A program made the translations under genes and the position numbers. This document shows positions 1 through 8,953 of a stretch of 64,000 bases of DNA, piece by piece (position 1 is the first letter of the stretch; each line of letters starts with the position of its first letter). Under the pieces are notes generated by a model, which did not search any database, was not told where the DNA came from, and worked only from the letters and a program-made list of their open reading frames with translations. The DNA is from CAWBRT01 sp963791145 (GTDB lineage: Bacteria > Acidobacteriota > Terriglobia > Terriglobales > Acidobacteriaceae). The stretch covers positions 62,001 to 126,000 of the forward strand of contig CAWBRT010000017.1 of NCBI GenBank assembly GCA_963791145.1, in the 5' to 3' direction.

Positions 1-147
1 AAGGCGCGGGTGGATTGCACGACTCCGCAGCAGAAGGAACTGATGCACATCGAAATCCTTCGCGCTTACCTGGAAGTGCAGTATCGCGCCAACCAGATTG
101 CCGGTTTGCAGTACGCCGACGGCATGGACTTCGCCGATATGCACTGA
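1..147 (+). CDS. C-terminal end of an unidentified protein (partial)
   Basis: The first reading frame is open from the window edge to a TGA at 145-147 and gives the last 48 residues of a protein, ending GMDFADMH. Codon use resembles the neighbours, and a terminator-like hairpin follows about 30 bases later, so this is probably a real gene end. The fragment carries no motif I recognise and its start lies outside the window. No function is proposed. Confidence 0.5.
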   Translation, partial: KARVDCTTPQQKELMHIEILRAYLEVQYRANQIAGLQYADGMDFADMH

Positions 148-177
148 TAGCCGCGCGGAGAGATACGCCGCCCGCGA

Positions 178-218
178 AACGAAAAGGCCGTGCCCGAGGC
201 ACGGCTCTTTCGTTTTTT
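178..218. terminator. Bidirectional rho-independent terminator
   Basis: A GC-rich stem (GCCGTGCC, loop CGAG, GGCACGGC) is extended by AACGAAA/TTTCGTT and followed by a T-run on the plus strand. The minus strand also has a T-rich flank. It sits between the convergent ends of the partial upstream gene and thiC and can serve both. Confidence 0.8.
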
Positions 219-229
219 GGGTCTCTACT

Positions 230-1721
<1,492 letters not shown>

Positions 1722-1752
1722 GGCCTGAACCTCTCAAGTGGCTAAGACCCAG

Positions 1753-1782
1753 ATTATACGCTCGCGCAGAGCCGGTCCAGCA
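1753..1782 (-). promoter_or_regulatory. Possible sigma70 promoter of thiC
   Basis: Read on the minus strand, a perfect TATAAT lies about 32 bases upstream of the thiC ATG, with a weak CTGGAC -35 candidate 16 bases further up. A GAGAGG ribosome-binding site precedes the ATG. The -35 is poor, so confidence is limited. Confidence 0.4.
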
Positions 1783-2082
1783 CTTCAAGTGCAGCTCGGA
1801 AAGGGCTCTCCACGCTAACGGACGTCCGCGCCGGGTGCGGCTTTAACTGCCACGAGAACTCCTGACATCCGATGCCACTTTTGGGTTAAGGGCCCCTGGT
1901 ATCGAATCGTTCCCGGCGGCCTCTTGGCTGGCCGGCCAAACTTGACCGGACACTTCAGAGCGGGGTAGGCTTCTAGTCCAGTGGGGCTGCGTGGGGCAGT
2001 CGCCTTCGGGTCCGGAAAGGTCTGCTTTTGCAAAGATTTTCCCGAGCCCTGCCGCGTAATTTCAGCATCTCTCTGTATGGGT
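1783..2082. other. Intergenic region between divergent thiC and ccmE
   Basis: About 300 bases separate the divergent thiC and ccmE genes. The plus-strand frame stays open upstream of ccmE (from 1981), but that part is low in coding character and lies before the membrane anchor, so I treat it as non-coding. No clear promoter for ccmE and no riboswitch was recognised. Confidence 0.4.
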
Positions 2083-2544
2083 ATGTCTTCCAGGCGCAAG
2101 TACGTCCAATTCGGGGCCGTCATCGCGATCGTCGTGGCGGGGCTCGGCTACCTGGCCTTTACCGGGGTACAGGAGAGCAAGAGCTATTACGTCACCATCA
2201 AGGAATTGAGCGCCATGGGCGATGGCGCCTACAGTAAGCGGCTGCGCGTGGCGGGCAACGTCGAACCCGGCTCCATCAGGCGTCAGGGGACACACGTACA
2301 GTTCTCGCTCAACGAAGAGGGCCGGCTGCTGCCGGTGGTCTACCAGGGCAGCGAAGCGCCGCCGGACACCTTCAAGGACGATGCGCAGGCGCTGGCCGAA
2401 GGCAGCTTTGGGCGCGACGGCGTCTTTCACGCCAACAAGCTGCAGGCCAAGTGCGCTTCCAAGTATGCGCCCAAGCAGGGCGACCAGGCCGCTCAACCGG
2501 CTGCGCAGAAAGCGCAGGCCGGGCCGGTCAGCTATTCGCGTTGA
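2083..2544 (+). CDS. ccmE: Cytochrome c maturation haem chaperone CcmE, cysteine type
   Basis: CcmE receives haem from CcmC and carries it to the ligation machinery on the outer face of the cytoplasmic membrane. This 153-residue protein has one N-terminal membrane anchor (about residues 9-29) and the OB-fold core (YYVTIKEL, RVAGNVEPGS, LPVVYQG, EGSFGRDGVFHANKLQAKC). The usual haem-binding histidine motif HxxxY is replaced by CASKY, so the covalent attachment residue would be Cys124 with Tyr128. This C-type CcmE is known from Desulfovibrio and archaea. ATG 2083 was chosen because the anchor follows directly, although no strong Shine-Dalgarno is visible. It is the first gene of a ccmE-A-B-C-D cluster. 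Confidence 0.92.
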   Translation: MSSRRKYVQFGAVIAIVVAGLGYLAFTGVQESKSYYVTIKELSAMGDGAYSKRLRVAGNVEPGSIRRQGTHVQFSLNEEGRLLPVVYQGSEAPPDTFKDDAQALAEGSFGRDGVFHANKLQAKCASKYAPKQGDQAAQPAAQKAQAGPVSYSR

Positions 2545-3339
2545 ACAGTCCAGCTCTAAAACCGCCCGAGAGTACGCCTGAGCCCGGCCCTGAACAAGGC
2601 GCGCGGGTGCAGCAAGCCCGTCGTCACTCTCGAAGCTGTGGTACGCCACTACGGGCGCTTCGCGGCGCTGCGCGGAGTGAGCGCCGAGTTCGAAGCGGGC
2701 AAACTCTACCTGATCCTCGGCGAAAACGGCGCCGGCAAATCTACCTTGCTGCGTATCATCGCCGGCCTGCTGAAGCCCACTCGCGGAGCGGTCGCGGTCC
2801 TTGGCAGCCATGACCTGCGGGAAGTGGCAGCGCGCGTTGGCTATATGGGGCATGCCCCGTTGCTTTATGACGAACTCAGCGCCATGGAGAATGTCCGCTA
2901 TTTCGCCAGTCTGTACGGCATCTGCGATGATGCGCGCTGTGCCAGCGCGATTCGCGCCGTGGGGCTCGACCCGGAGCTGAACCGCCGCGTAGGCCAGTAT
3001 TCGCAGGGCATGCGGCAGAGGATTTCGCTCGCCCGCGCCATCGTGCACGATCCGGAGCTGCTGCTGCTCGACGAGCCGTTTTCCAACGTGGACGTGCAAT
3101 CGGCGCAGGAGATGGCGCGGCTGCTCGGGCAGATGCGCGACCGGGGCAAGACGGTTCTGGTGGTGACGCATCAGCCTGCCGTGCTGGAAGCGGTGGCGGA
3201 CGAATCCTTGCTGATGTCGAAGGGATTGCTGGCGGCGCGCGAAGCGGGGCTGCCGGAGTATCTGAAATCGCCTTATGGGCTGGCAATGATGGCCGGCAAG
3301 CGCGGAGAAGCCCGTCCGCTGGAGGGCTCGCAGCCATGA
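2541..3339 (+). CDS. ccmA: Haem exporter ATP-binding subunit CcmA (start unresolved)
   Basis: ABC ATPase of the CcmAB complex, which releases holo-CcmE for haem delivery. Visible motifs are Walker A (GENGAGKST), the signature YSQGMRQR, Walker B (LLLLDEP) and the switch histidine in VVTHQ. The frame containing these can start at GTG 2638 (233 residues). The in-frame sequence before it (PVVTLEA) looks like family sequence, and a TTG at 2541 overlapping the ccmE stop (TTGA) opens another frame that would join it if one base near 2613 is extra. I give the longer span as more likely. The stop overlaps the ccmB ATG. Confidence 0.85.
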
Positions 3340-4013
3340 ACGCCGTGATGGCAGTGGCGCGCCGGACATTGGCGAAAGATCTTCGCCTGGAGTGGCGGGC
3401 AAAGGATGCCGTCAACTCCATGCTGTTCTTTGCCCTGCTGGTGGTGGTGATCTTCAGCTTCGGCTTCGATCCCACGGCCGAGGAGTCGCGGCGCATCGCC
3501 GGGGGGCTGATCTGGGTGGCCTTTCTGTTCACCGCCGTGGTCGCTTTGAACCAGACGTGGGCGCGGGAACTGCGCAACGGCGTGCTGGATGCCTATAGAG
3601 TTTCTCCGGCGCCGCCGAGTTCGCTGTTCCTGGCCAAGGCAATCGGCAATTTTGTTCTGGTCGGCGTGCTGGAAGCGCTGATGGCGCCGCTGTTCATGGT
3701 GTTCTACAACCTGCGATCGGTGGGCCCGGAGTATCAGTTGGCCGTCATCGCCGCGCTGGGCACTTGGGCGCTGGTGGTGAACGGCACATTCTTCGCGGCC
3801 ATTTCGATCCGCACGCGCAGCCGCGAAATCATGTTGCCGCTCATCTTGTTCCCGATCTCCATCCCGGCCCTGCTGGCCATGGTGGACGGTACAACCGCGG
3901 TGCTGACGGGCGAAGCCTCGCCGCGCTTCTGGATACAGCTGCTCGCCGTCTACGACCTGGTGTTTACGGCCGTATGCCTGCTGCTGTTCGATACGGTGAT
4001 CAATGCGGAATAG
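3336..4013 (+). CDS. ccmB: Haem exporter membrane subunit CcmB
   Basis: Integral membrane partner of CcmA, 225 residues with about six hydrophobic segments, matching the usual CcmB size (about 220). Family sequence such as LEWRAKDAVNSMLFF near the N-terminus and LILFPISIPALLA near the C-terminus is evident. The ATG overlaps the ccmA stop as ATGA, so the two are probably translationally coupled. The stop codon is the first three bases of a TAGGGAT word-repeat tract that separates it from ccmC. Confidence 0.93.
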   Translation: MNAVMAVARRTLAKDLRLEWRAKDAVNSMLFFALLVVVIFSFGFDPTAEESRRIAGGLIWVAFLFTAVVALNQTWARELRNGVLDAYRVSPAPPSSLFLAKAIGNFVLVGVLEALMAPLFMVFYNLRSVGPEYQLAVIAALGTWALVVNGTFFAAISIRTRSREIMLPLILFPISIPALLAMVDGTTAVLTGEASPRFWIQLLAVYDLVFTAVCLLLFDTVINAE

Positions 4014-4140
4014 GGATTAGGGTTTAGGGATTAGGGGTTAGGGATTGTTGGGGCTGAATTGGATTCTCGCCACAGTATGGCATAGGGAGAACGAACTATT
4101 TTGCGGGGCTAATCCCTAACCCCTGATCCCTAGCCCCTGA
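4011..4140. repeat. TTAGGGA heptad word repeat with inverted arm
   Basis: The left arm (4011-4045) is built from repeats of TTAGGGAT-, TTAGGGT- and TTAGGGG-like words. The right arm (4106-4139) is its complement (AATCCCTAACCCC). The arms could form a long stem of about 30 bases between ccmB and ccmC. The right arm runs up to the proposed ccmC ATG. A second tract of the same word lies at 51659-51769. Confidence 0.8.
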
Positions 4141-4914
4141 ATGTCTAGGTTGCGCATGAAACTTTCTTACAAGCTGTTTGTCGCCTTCACGCTCGGCCTG
4201 CTCGGCTATGCCTTCTATCAGGCCATGTTTGCGGCCCCGACTGAGGCCACCATGGGACAGGTGCAGAGAATCTTCTACTATCACCTGCCACATGCCTGGC
4301 TGGCGTTTCTGCTGTTCTTCGCCAACTTTCTCGCCTCCATCTGGTACCTGATCCGGCGCAGCCAGGGCGCGGATGCGCTGGCGCTGGCCACAGCCGAGGT
4401 GGGCGTGGTCTTCTGCACCGTGGTGCTGGTGACCGGACCGCTGTGGGCGCGACCGGTGTGGGGCATCTGGTGGACCTGGGACGCGCGGCTGACCAGCACG
4501 CTGGTCTTGTGGCTGATCTACGTCAGCTACCTGGTGCTGCGGCGTTTCGCCACCGGCGGGCAGACGCAGGTGCTGGCGGCGGCGCTGGCCATCTTCGGGT
4601 TCATTGATGTTCCGATCGTGTACCTGTCGATCCGCTACTTCCGCACGCAGCATCCGCAGCCGGTGATTGGCGGAGGCGAAGGATCGGGGCTGGACCCGCG
4701 CATGTGGGCGGCCGTGCTCTGGAATCTGGCTGCCTTCCTGTGCCTGGCCTTGCTGCTGGTTCGCAGCCGTTACCGGCTGGCGCGGCAGGAAGAGGCGCTG
4801 GAGGAGGCACATGCCAATCGCGCCCTGCAGGACGAGGCTTCCGGCATCGGTTCGATAGCAGCGGGCGCTAAAAGTACGCTGCACGAAACAGGCGATTCGG
4901 CCCGCTCGGCCTAG
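4141..4914 (+). CDS. ccmC: Haem-handling protein CcmC
   Basis: CcmC presents haem to CcmE in the periplasm. The 257-residue protein has six predicted membrane segments and the tryptophan-rich WWD motif (WGIWWTWDARLTS, about residues 107-119) flanked by conserved histidines (YYHLPHAW near 47-53). An alternative ATG at 4156 gives a shorter N-terminus; neither start has a good Shine-Dalgarno because the repeat arm occupies the upstream sequence. The hydrophilic tail after about residue 215 is longer than in enterobacterial CcmC. It follows ccmB after the repeat tract and precedes ccmD. Confidence 0.93.
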   Translation: MSRLRMKLSYKLFVAFTLGLLGYAFYQAMFAAPTEATMGQVQRIFYYHLPHAWLAFLLFFANFLASIWYLIRRSQGADALALATAEVGVVFCTVVLVTGPLWARPVWGIWWTWDARLTSTLVLWLIYVSYLVLRRFATGGQTQVLAAALAIFGFIDVPIVYLSIRYFRTQHPQPVIGGGEGSGLDPRMWAAVLWNLAAFLCLALLLVRSRYRLARQEEALEEAHANRALQDEASGIGSIAAGAKSTLHETGDSARSA

Positions 4915-4988
4915 CCTTTGCGGTTGTTGGACAGGGCTCCCCGCCACAAGGAAACCGGGGTTAACCCCACGAGGTTACGAATCGGATT

Positions 4989-5108
4989 ATGAAATTCCTA
5001 TATTTGGCCTACGCCGCCACCTGGACCATTCATTTGGCCTACATTCGCTATCTGAGCAGCCGCTCCCGCCGCCTGCGCAACGAGGCCAAGGAACTGGATC
5101 GGGACTAG
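4989..5108 (+). CDS. ccmD: CcmD-like small membrane protein
   Basis: A 39-residue open frame: one hydrophobic N-terminal segment with aromatic residues (MKFLYLAYAATWTIHLAYI), then a basic stretch and a charged tail ending ELDRD. Size, topology and place directly after ccmC match CcmD, which holds holo-CcmE at the CcmABC complex. CcmD sequences are poorly conserved, so the call rests mainly on position and shape. ccmF and ccmH are not present in the window. Confidence 0.75.
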   Translation: MKFLYLAYAATWTIHLAYIRYLSSRSRRLRNEAKELDRD

Positions 5109-5173
5109 GGAACCCGCCGAGTCAGGGCTTGATAGGAATCGGTGTTCCTCTCGGATAGAGGAAATGAGAATAG

Positions 5174-5202
5174 CCCAGGGTGAAGCGGAGCGGAACCCTG
5201 GG
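5174..5202. repeat. CCCAGGGT palindrome
   Basis: Inverted arms CCCAGGGT and ACCCTGGG enclose GAAGCGGAGCGGA. It resembles other short intergenic hairpins in this genome that contain GAAGCGGAGC or GCGAAGC loops. It lies between ccmD and the IS element, with no T-run. Confidence 0.55.
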
Positions 5203-5340
5203 TCAGCATTCCCGCCAGACCCGTTAAGCTCAGTAGGGCCGGCCGAAGCTCAGCCCAACACATAGCGCGAATCGTATTCGATGCGGTGTTTCTTCAGTAA
5301 AGCAACAAATTCCCCCCGAAAACTGCATAGCCGTGAACAG

Positions 5341-6712
5341 CCGGGAAGATCCCTGACATTTCAGACCGGGCACATTCCTGACAGTTGAGGTTCTGCTTCG
5401 ACAAGGGGATGGGGTGCAGGGGAAGGGGAATTGTCCCCTTTCCCTGCCTCAGCTCTGTCGAAGTGTTTTGCTGTTACTTTGGGCATCGGCACCACTCTCA
5501 GTCGCTGGCTGTCAAAGCGTGCCAGTGGAATCTGGGAGAAGTAGATTGTGAACCAGCGCTCGTCGATCGGCAACAGGCCCACGCGCTCACCCCAGAGCAC
5601 CTCGCTGAGAAAGACATCGTGTTTGTGCCAGCGAATAATGCCCTGGGAACGAACGCTGCGCACCAGCATCGTGCTCGGGTACTCCGGCTCCGGCACCTGC
5701 GCCGGATACTCCCGTGGTGAAGGGGTGTAGACGGCGGCCGGAGTTTGCATGCCGAGTGCTTCGTGCGGACGCTCCTGGTTATACTCCTGGCGAAAGCGGT
5801 CCAGTGCCCGCTGCTGTGCTCGCCGGTTTTCGGCCGGCGGCGTGGCCGCTTCCTGCTTCAAGGTGCGGTGCATGCGTTCATGCCGTCCGTTCTGCTCCGG
5901 GTGTCCCGCCTCGATACGCTCGGGCACGATGCCCAGCTTGATCCACCATACCGCCAGTCGAGACAAGCCCCGCAGAGCGGGTGAGGCAAACGGGGCTCCG
6001 TTGTCGGTGCGGATCGCCCGTGGCAATCCATACTCGCGAAAGGCCGCCTCGAAGATGGCGCGCACTCGCGCCGTGTCGGTCTTCTCCACCGCTTGGCAGC
6101 GTAGCAAATAGCGGCTGTGGGCATCGGAGATCGTCAGCGGGTCAACCCGCGCGCCGTCCCCGGTGCGGAACCACCCTTTGAAGTCGGCACACCAGACCCG
6201 GTTGGGACCGTCGGCATGTGCTAGCGGCTCGCTGTACGGCGCCGTCTTGCGCCGCTTCTTGCGCCCAACTACCAGCCCTTCCCGCTTCAGCAGCTCGCCG
6301 ATGGTGCTGGCCGCCGGCCATGGGTGGCTCAACTGGTCGCGCTCCAGTACTCGCTTCAGCTTGCGCGGCCCCCAGCGCATGTGCGCCTGCCTCAGCTCCA
6401 CAATCGCCGCTTCAATCGCCAGCGGCGTTTGATTGGGATGGCGCTGCGGAGCCCGGTTTAGTTCCACCAGTCCGGCTATCCCCAACTCCCGGTAGCGCCG
6501 CAGCCACACATAACCCGTCTCGCGTGCGATGCCGAAGCTCGCGCACAGCTCCGTCATCGTCTGCTCATCTCGTTCATACTCAAAGACAAACCGCAGCTTC
6601 TCTTCCATCACACTGCTCGTTTTCCATGGCATGCGTGACGTTGTACTCGCCACCGGCCATCTTGTGCAGTGTCAGGAATGTCCCCGGTTCATTCTGTCAG
6701 GGATGTTCCCGG
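5341..6712 (-). mobile_element. IS481-family insertion sequence, about 1.37 kb
   Basis: A transposase gene is bounded by inverted boxes that occur twice at each end. On the left are CCGGGAAGATCCCTGACA (5341-5358) and CCGGGCACATTCCTGACA (5366-5383). On the right, in opposite orientation, are boxes at 6670-6687 and 6695-6712 (complements CCGGGGACATTCCTGACA and CCGGGAACATCCCTGACA). The box spacing is 7 bases on both sides. No clear target-site duplication was seen, so the outer limits are uncertain by a few bases. The element separates ccmD from tatA. Confidence 0.85.
5361..6632 (-). CDS. IS481-family transposase
   Basis: About 423 residues from ATG 6632 (MPWKTSSVMEE), chosen because family members begin this way; the frame is open seven codons further. 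An N-terminal helix-turn-helix region (MTELCASFGIARETGYVWLRRY) is followed by a DDE integrase core with the aspartates in VWCADFKGWF and AIRTDNGAPF and the glutamate in GHPEQNGRHERM. The C-terminal extension after about residue 300 is typical of the longer IS481 members. The reading frame is intact, and the stop codon lies inside the left inner terminal box. Confidence 0.92.
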   Translation of the reverse strand: MPWKTSSVMEEKLRFVFEYERDEQTMTELCASFGIARETGYVWLRRYRELGIAGLVELNRAPQRHPNQTPLAIEAAIVELRQAHMRWGPRKLKRVLERDQLSHPWPAASTIGELLKREGLVVGRKKRRKTAPYSEPLAHADGPNRVWCADFKGWFRTGDGARVDPLTISDAHSRYLLRCQAVEKTDTARVRAIFEAAFREYGLPRAIRTDNGAPFASPALRGLSRLAVWWIKLGIVPERIEAGHPEQNGRHERMHRTLKQEAATPPAENRRAQQRALDRFRQEYNQERPHEALGMQTPAAVYTPSPREYPAQVPEPEYPSTMLVRSVRSQGIIRWHKHDVFLSEVLWGERVGLLPIDERWFTIYFSQIPLARFDSQRLRVVPMPKVTAKHFDRAEAGKGDNSPSPAPHPLVEAEPQLSGMCPV

Positions 6713-6896
6713 TCTGTACCAGCCGGCTCGGTGGGCCTCTCACCCTCAGGAGATTGACGCTCCCCGAACATTGATAACAATTCACCGTCGATTTCGCTGC
6801 AGGAAATCTCGGTGGTGCTTACAATAGTAGTCAGGCAATGCAGAACCGTTTCACTGCAAGTTACGTTCTATTCTGGCCTGAAGAGGAGACCAGATT

Positions 6897-7142
6897 ATGC
6901 ACCTCGGCGTACCGGAGCTTCTGCTCATCTTTGGCATCGCGCTCTTGTTGTTCGGACCGAAGAAACTGGGACAGTTGGGCAAGGGACTGGGCGAAGGGAT
7001 TCGCAATTTCAAGGACGGCCTGGGTGGCGGCTCCAAGGAGTCCGCGAACGACGTTTCGCAGCCTGAGTCCAAGCCGGCCGCTCCCGCGGCGATTACGGCC
7101 CCGACCGGCGAGACAAAGACCATAGTGGAAGAAAAGAAATAA
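6897..7142 (+). CDS. tatA: Twin-arginine translocase subunit TatA/E
   Basis: An 81-residue protein with the TatA layout: a short N-terminal membrane helix (LLLIFGIALLLFGPKKL), the conserved FGPKKLGQLG hinge, an amphipathic helix (GKGLGEGIRNFKDGL) and a loose polar tail. TatA forms the channel for folded, often cofactor-loaded, proteins. A GAGGAG ribosome-binding site precedes the ATG by 9 bases. It stands alone; tatB and tatC are not nearby. A TACAAT -10-like hexamer at 6820-6825 could be its promoter, but the -35 is weak. Confidence 0.93.
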   Translation: MHLGVPELLLIFGIALLLFGPKKLGQLGKGLGEGIRNFKDGLGGGSKESANDVSQPESKPAAPAAITAPTGETKTIVEEKK

Positions 7143-7414
7143 GCAGCCGGAAGCGCTTGTCACTTAGTTAGTCGCCGGCAGGCGTGTGGTCAGCGGCCGG
7201 CGTCGTCGGGACGGCTCCATCTCCTTTTTCCCCATCCGCCCATTCGAGCCAGTCTTCCCCGAACAACTCTATTGAAGGGTCATCCTGAGGCCGCGCCTTT
7301 CGCGGCCGAAGGATCTGCTTTTGCTTCCAATAAACGGAACAGCATATCCTACGCCGCGCCGCCAAAAGCAGGCGGCTTGCTCAGGATGACGCTTCGCGAA
7401 GAATTGCGAGTTCA
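7143..7414. other. Intergenic region with GGATCTG/CAGGATG repeat
   Basis: This holds a copy of a dispersed hairpin (7278-7322: GGTCATCCTGAGG, then GGCCGAAGGATCTGC) and a second partial copy around 7379-7390. A minus-strand frame (7168-7365) ends in a plausible-looking acidic tail but starts inside the repeat, so I do not call it as a gene. Confidence 0.45.
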
Positions 7415-7445
7415 AAAAGAAAAGGGGCGCTCGATCGAGCGCCCC
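7415..7445 (-). terminator. Rho-independent terminator of the kor operon
   Basis: A perfect 22-base palindrome (7424-7445; arms GGGGCGCTCGA/TCGAGCGCCCC) is followed, on the minus strand, by TTTTCTTTTT. It lies 43 bases after the korC stop. Confidence 0.85.
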
Positions 7446-7487
7446 AACTCGCCTGCCCAGCCGAGGGCGGCTGGGCCTACGCAAGAA

Positions 7488-8081
7488 CTACTCGCGCACC
7501 AATTCGCCTTCGAGTTCGGCGGAGGTCAGCGCGCCGTTTTTGAGGTGCTCCAGTCCGTAATCGAAGCCTCTGTCATAGGCTTTGAGGTTGAGTTCGCGGA
7601 AGGCGCTCGGGACCGACATTTCGATCGCCTTGCGCAGCGAGTCGCGTTGCAGCAGCCCGCTGATGGCGCCGAAGAAGCCGGTCATCACGATATTAAGCAC
7701 CATGCGCTTGCCCAGCTCTTCGGCGATGCGGGTAGCCGGAATGCCGTAGATGCGGGTTCCGACAGGGATGTTGGAGACGCGCACCAGGTCCTGCTCGATC
7801 AGCATCAGCCCGCCGGGCCGCAGCTCGGGCGAGAACTTCGCGTAAGCTTCCTGCGACATCACCACCAGGATGTGCGGGTTGGTGACGTAGGGGTAGAGCA
7901 CCGGCTGATCGGAGACGACCAGTTGCGCGCTGCAGGCTCCGCCACGGGCCTCGGGACCGAAGTTCTGGGTCATGGTGGCGTGGCGGCCTTCGACAATCGA
8001 GGCGGCCTTGCCGATCACGATCGCCGAGAGGATTACGCCTTGTCCGCCGAAGCCGGCGACGCGGATTTCGGTTAGCTGCAT
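7488..8081 (-). CDS. korC: 2-oxoacid:ferredoxin oxidoreductase, gamma subunit
   Basis: A 197-residue gamma-type subunit with the family opening IRVAGFGGQGVIL, the GPEARGG motif and a C-terminal region ending in ELVRE. In four-subunit KGOR/POR enzymes this subunit contacts CoA and the alpha/beta core. It is the last gene of the minus-strand operon delta-alpha-beta-gamma; its ATG overlaps the end of korB by 10 bases. It is intact, unlike korA and korB. A 2-oxoglutarate specificity is inferred from the beta subunit and not proved. Confidence 0.9.
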   Translation of the reverse strand: MQLTEIRVAGFGGQGVILSAIVIGKAASIVEGRHATMTQNFGPEARGGACSAQLVVSDQPVLYPYVTNPHILVVMSQEAYAKFSPELRPGGLMLIEQDLVRVSNIPVGTRIYGIPATRIAEELGKRMVLNIVMTGFFGAISGLLQRDSLRKAIEMSVPSAFRELNLKAYDRGFDYGLEHLKNGALTSAELEGELVRE

Positions 8082-8953
8082 AGCGCCTCCTCCTTCATCT
8101 CGACATAGCGGCTGCCCAGCTCTTCCTGCAGATGATGGTTCATCATCTCCTGGTAATCAGGGCGCTCGCGATCGACGAACTTGCCGAGAATGATCTCGCC
8201 GCTCTTGCTGAGCGCGACCTCGTTGGTGGGACAGCCGTGCTTGATCTTGCTATGGTCCTTGTAGAACTTCATGGCATCCAGCCCGTCGCCCATCTTGTTA
8301 CGCCGCTGATACAGCGTCGGGCAGGGAGAAAGTATCTCGATGAACGAAAAGCCCTTCTTGCTGAACATTTCCTTCATCGAAATGGCCAACTGGCGCACGT
8401 GGTAGGTGGTCCAGCGGGCCACGTAGCAGGCGCCCGGCGGCTTCCACCAGGTACGGAAGGTTGAAAGCCGGATCGTAAGTGCCGTAAGGGAGCCGTCGAG
8501 GTGGTCACATCGTCCGGGGTGGTCGGCGCTGTCTGCCCGCCGGTCATGGCGTAGATCATGTTGTTGACGCAGATGACCTTGAGATCGACGTTGCGGCGGG
8601 CGGCGTGGATCAGGTGATTGCCGCCGATGGCGAACAGGTCGCCGTCGCCGCTGTAGACCACCACGTTCAGCTTGGGGTTGGCCATCTTCAGCCCGGTGGC
8701 GAAGGGGATGGCGCGCCCGTGCGTGGTGTGGAACGAGTCCAGGTCGACGTAGCCGGCGACGCGGCCGGTGCAGCCGATGCCGGAGACGACGACCAGCTTG
8801 CTGCGGTCGACCTTCGATTCCAGCAGGGCGCGGGTGAAGCAGTTCACCGTGGTGCCGATGCCGCAGCCCGGGCACCAGATGTGCGGAATGCGCTCGGAGC
8901 GCAGAAACTGCTCGGAAGGATTGGCCGGACAGGGCCAACTGACAGTCGCTCAT
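8072..8953 (-). CDS. korB: 2-oxoacid:ferredoxin oxidoreductase, beta (TPP) subunit; three frameshifts
   Basis: Thiamine-diphosphate subunit of the enzyme that oxidises a 2-oxoacid (probably 2-oxoglutarate) to the acyl-CoA with reduced ferredoxin. After removing one base near 8935, 8487 and 8434 the product is about 292 residues. It carries IWCPGCGIGT near the N-terminus, SGIGCTGRVAGY, FHTTHGRAIPFATG, the TPP motif GDGDLFAIGGNH and CPTLYQRRN near the C-terminus. The ATG at 8953 overlaps the korA stop (ATGA). The reading as KorB rests on the GIGC and HTTHGRA patterns; related PorB or VorB cannot be fully excluded. Confidence 0.85.
   Translation of the reverse strand: MSDCQLALSGQSFRAVSALRAHSAHLVPGLRHRHHGELLHPRPAGIEGRPQQAGRRLRHRLHRPRRRLRRPGLVPHHARARHPLRHRAEDGQPQAERGGLQRRRRPVRHRRQSPDPRRPPQRRSQGHLRQQHDLRHDRRADSADHPGRCDHLDGSLTALTIRLSTFRTWWKPPGACYVARWTTYHVRQLAISMKEMFSKKGFSFIEILSPCPTLYQRRNKMGDGLDAMKFYKDHSKIKHGCPTNEVALSKSGEIILGKFVDRERPDYQEMMNHHLQEELGSRYVEMKEEALCS

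Noticed and set aside
1722..1860. TPP riboswitch in the thiC leader
   Set aside because: The expected CTGAGA and ACCTGATC-type segments are missing; only a GAGAGGTTCAGG stretch near the start codon resembles part of it.
4011..4140. Telomere-like TTAGGG repeats
   Set aside because: Words are degenerate, short, internal and followed by their complement between two ccm genes. They belong to the intergenic word-repeat class, not chromosome ends.
7168..7365. 65-residue minus-strand gene
   Set aside because: It begins inside a dispersed repeat, has no ribosome-binding site and overlaps no conserved motif, though its acidic C-terminus looks protein-like.
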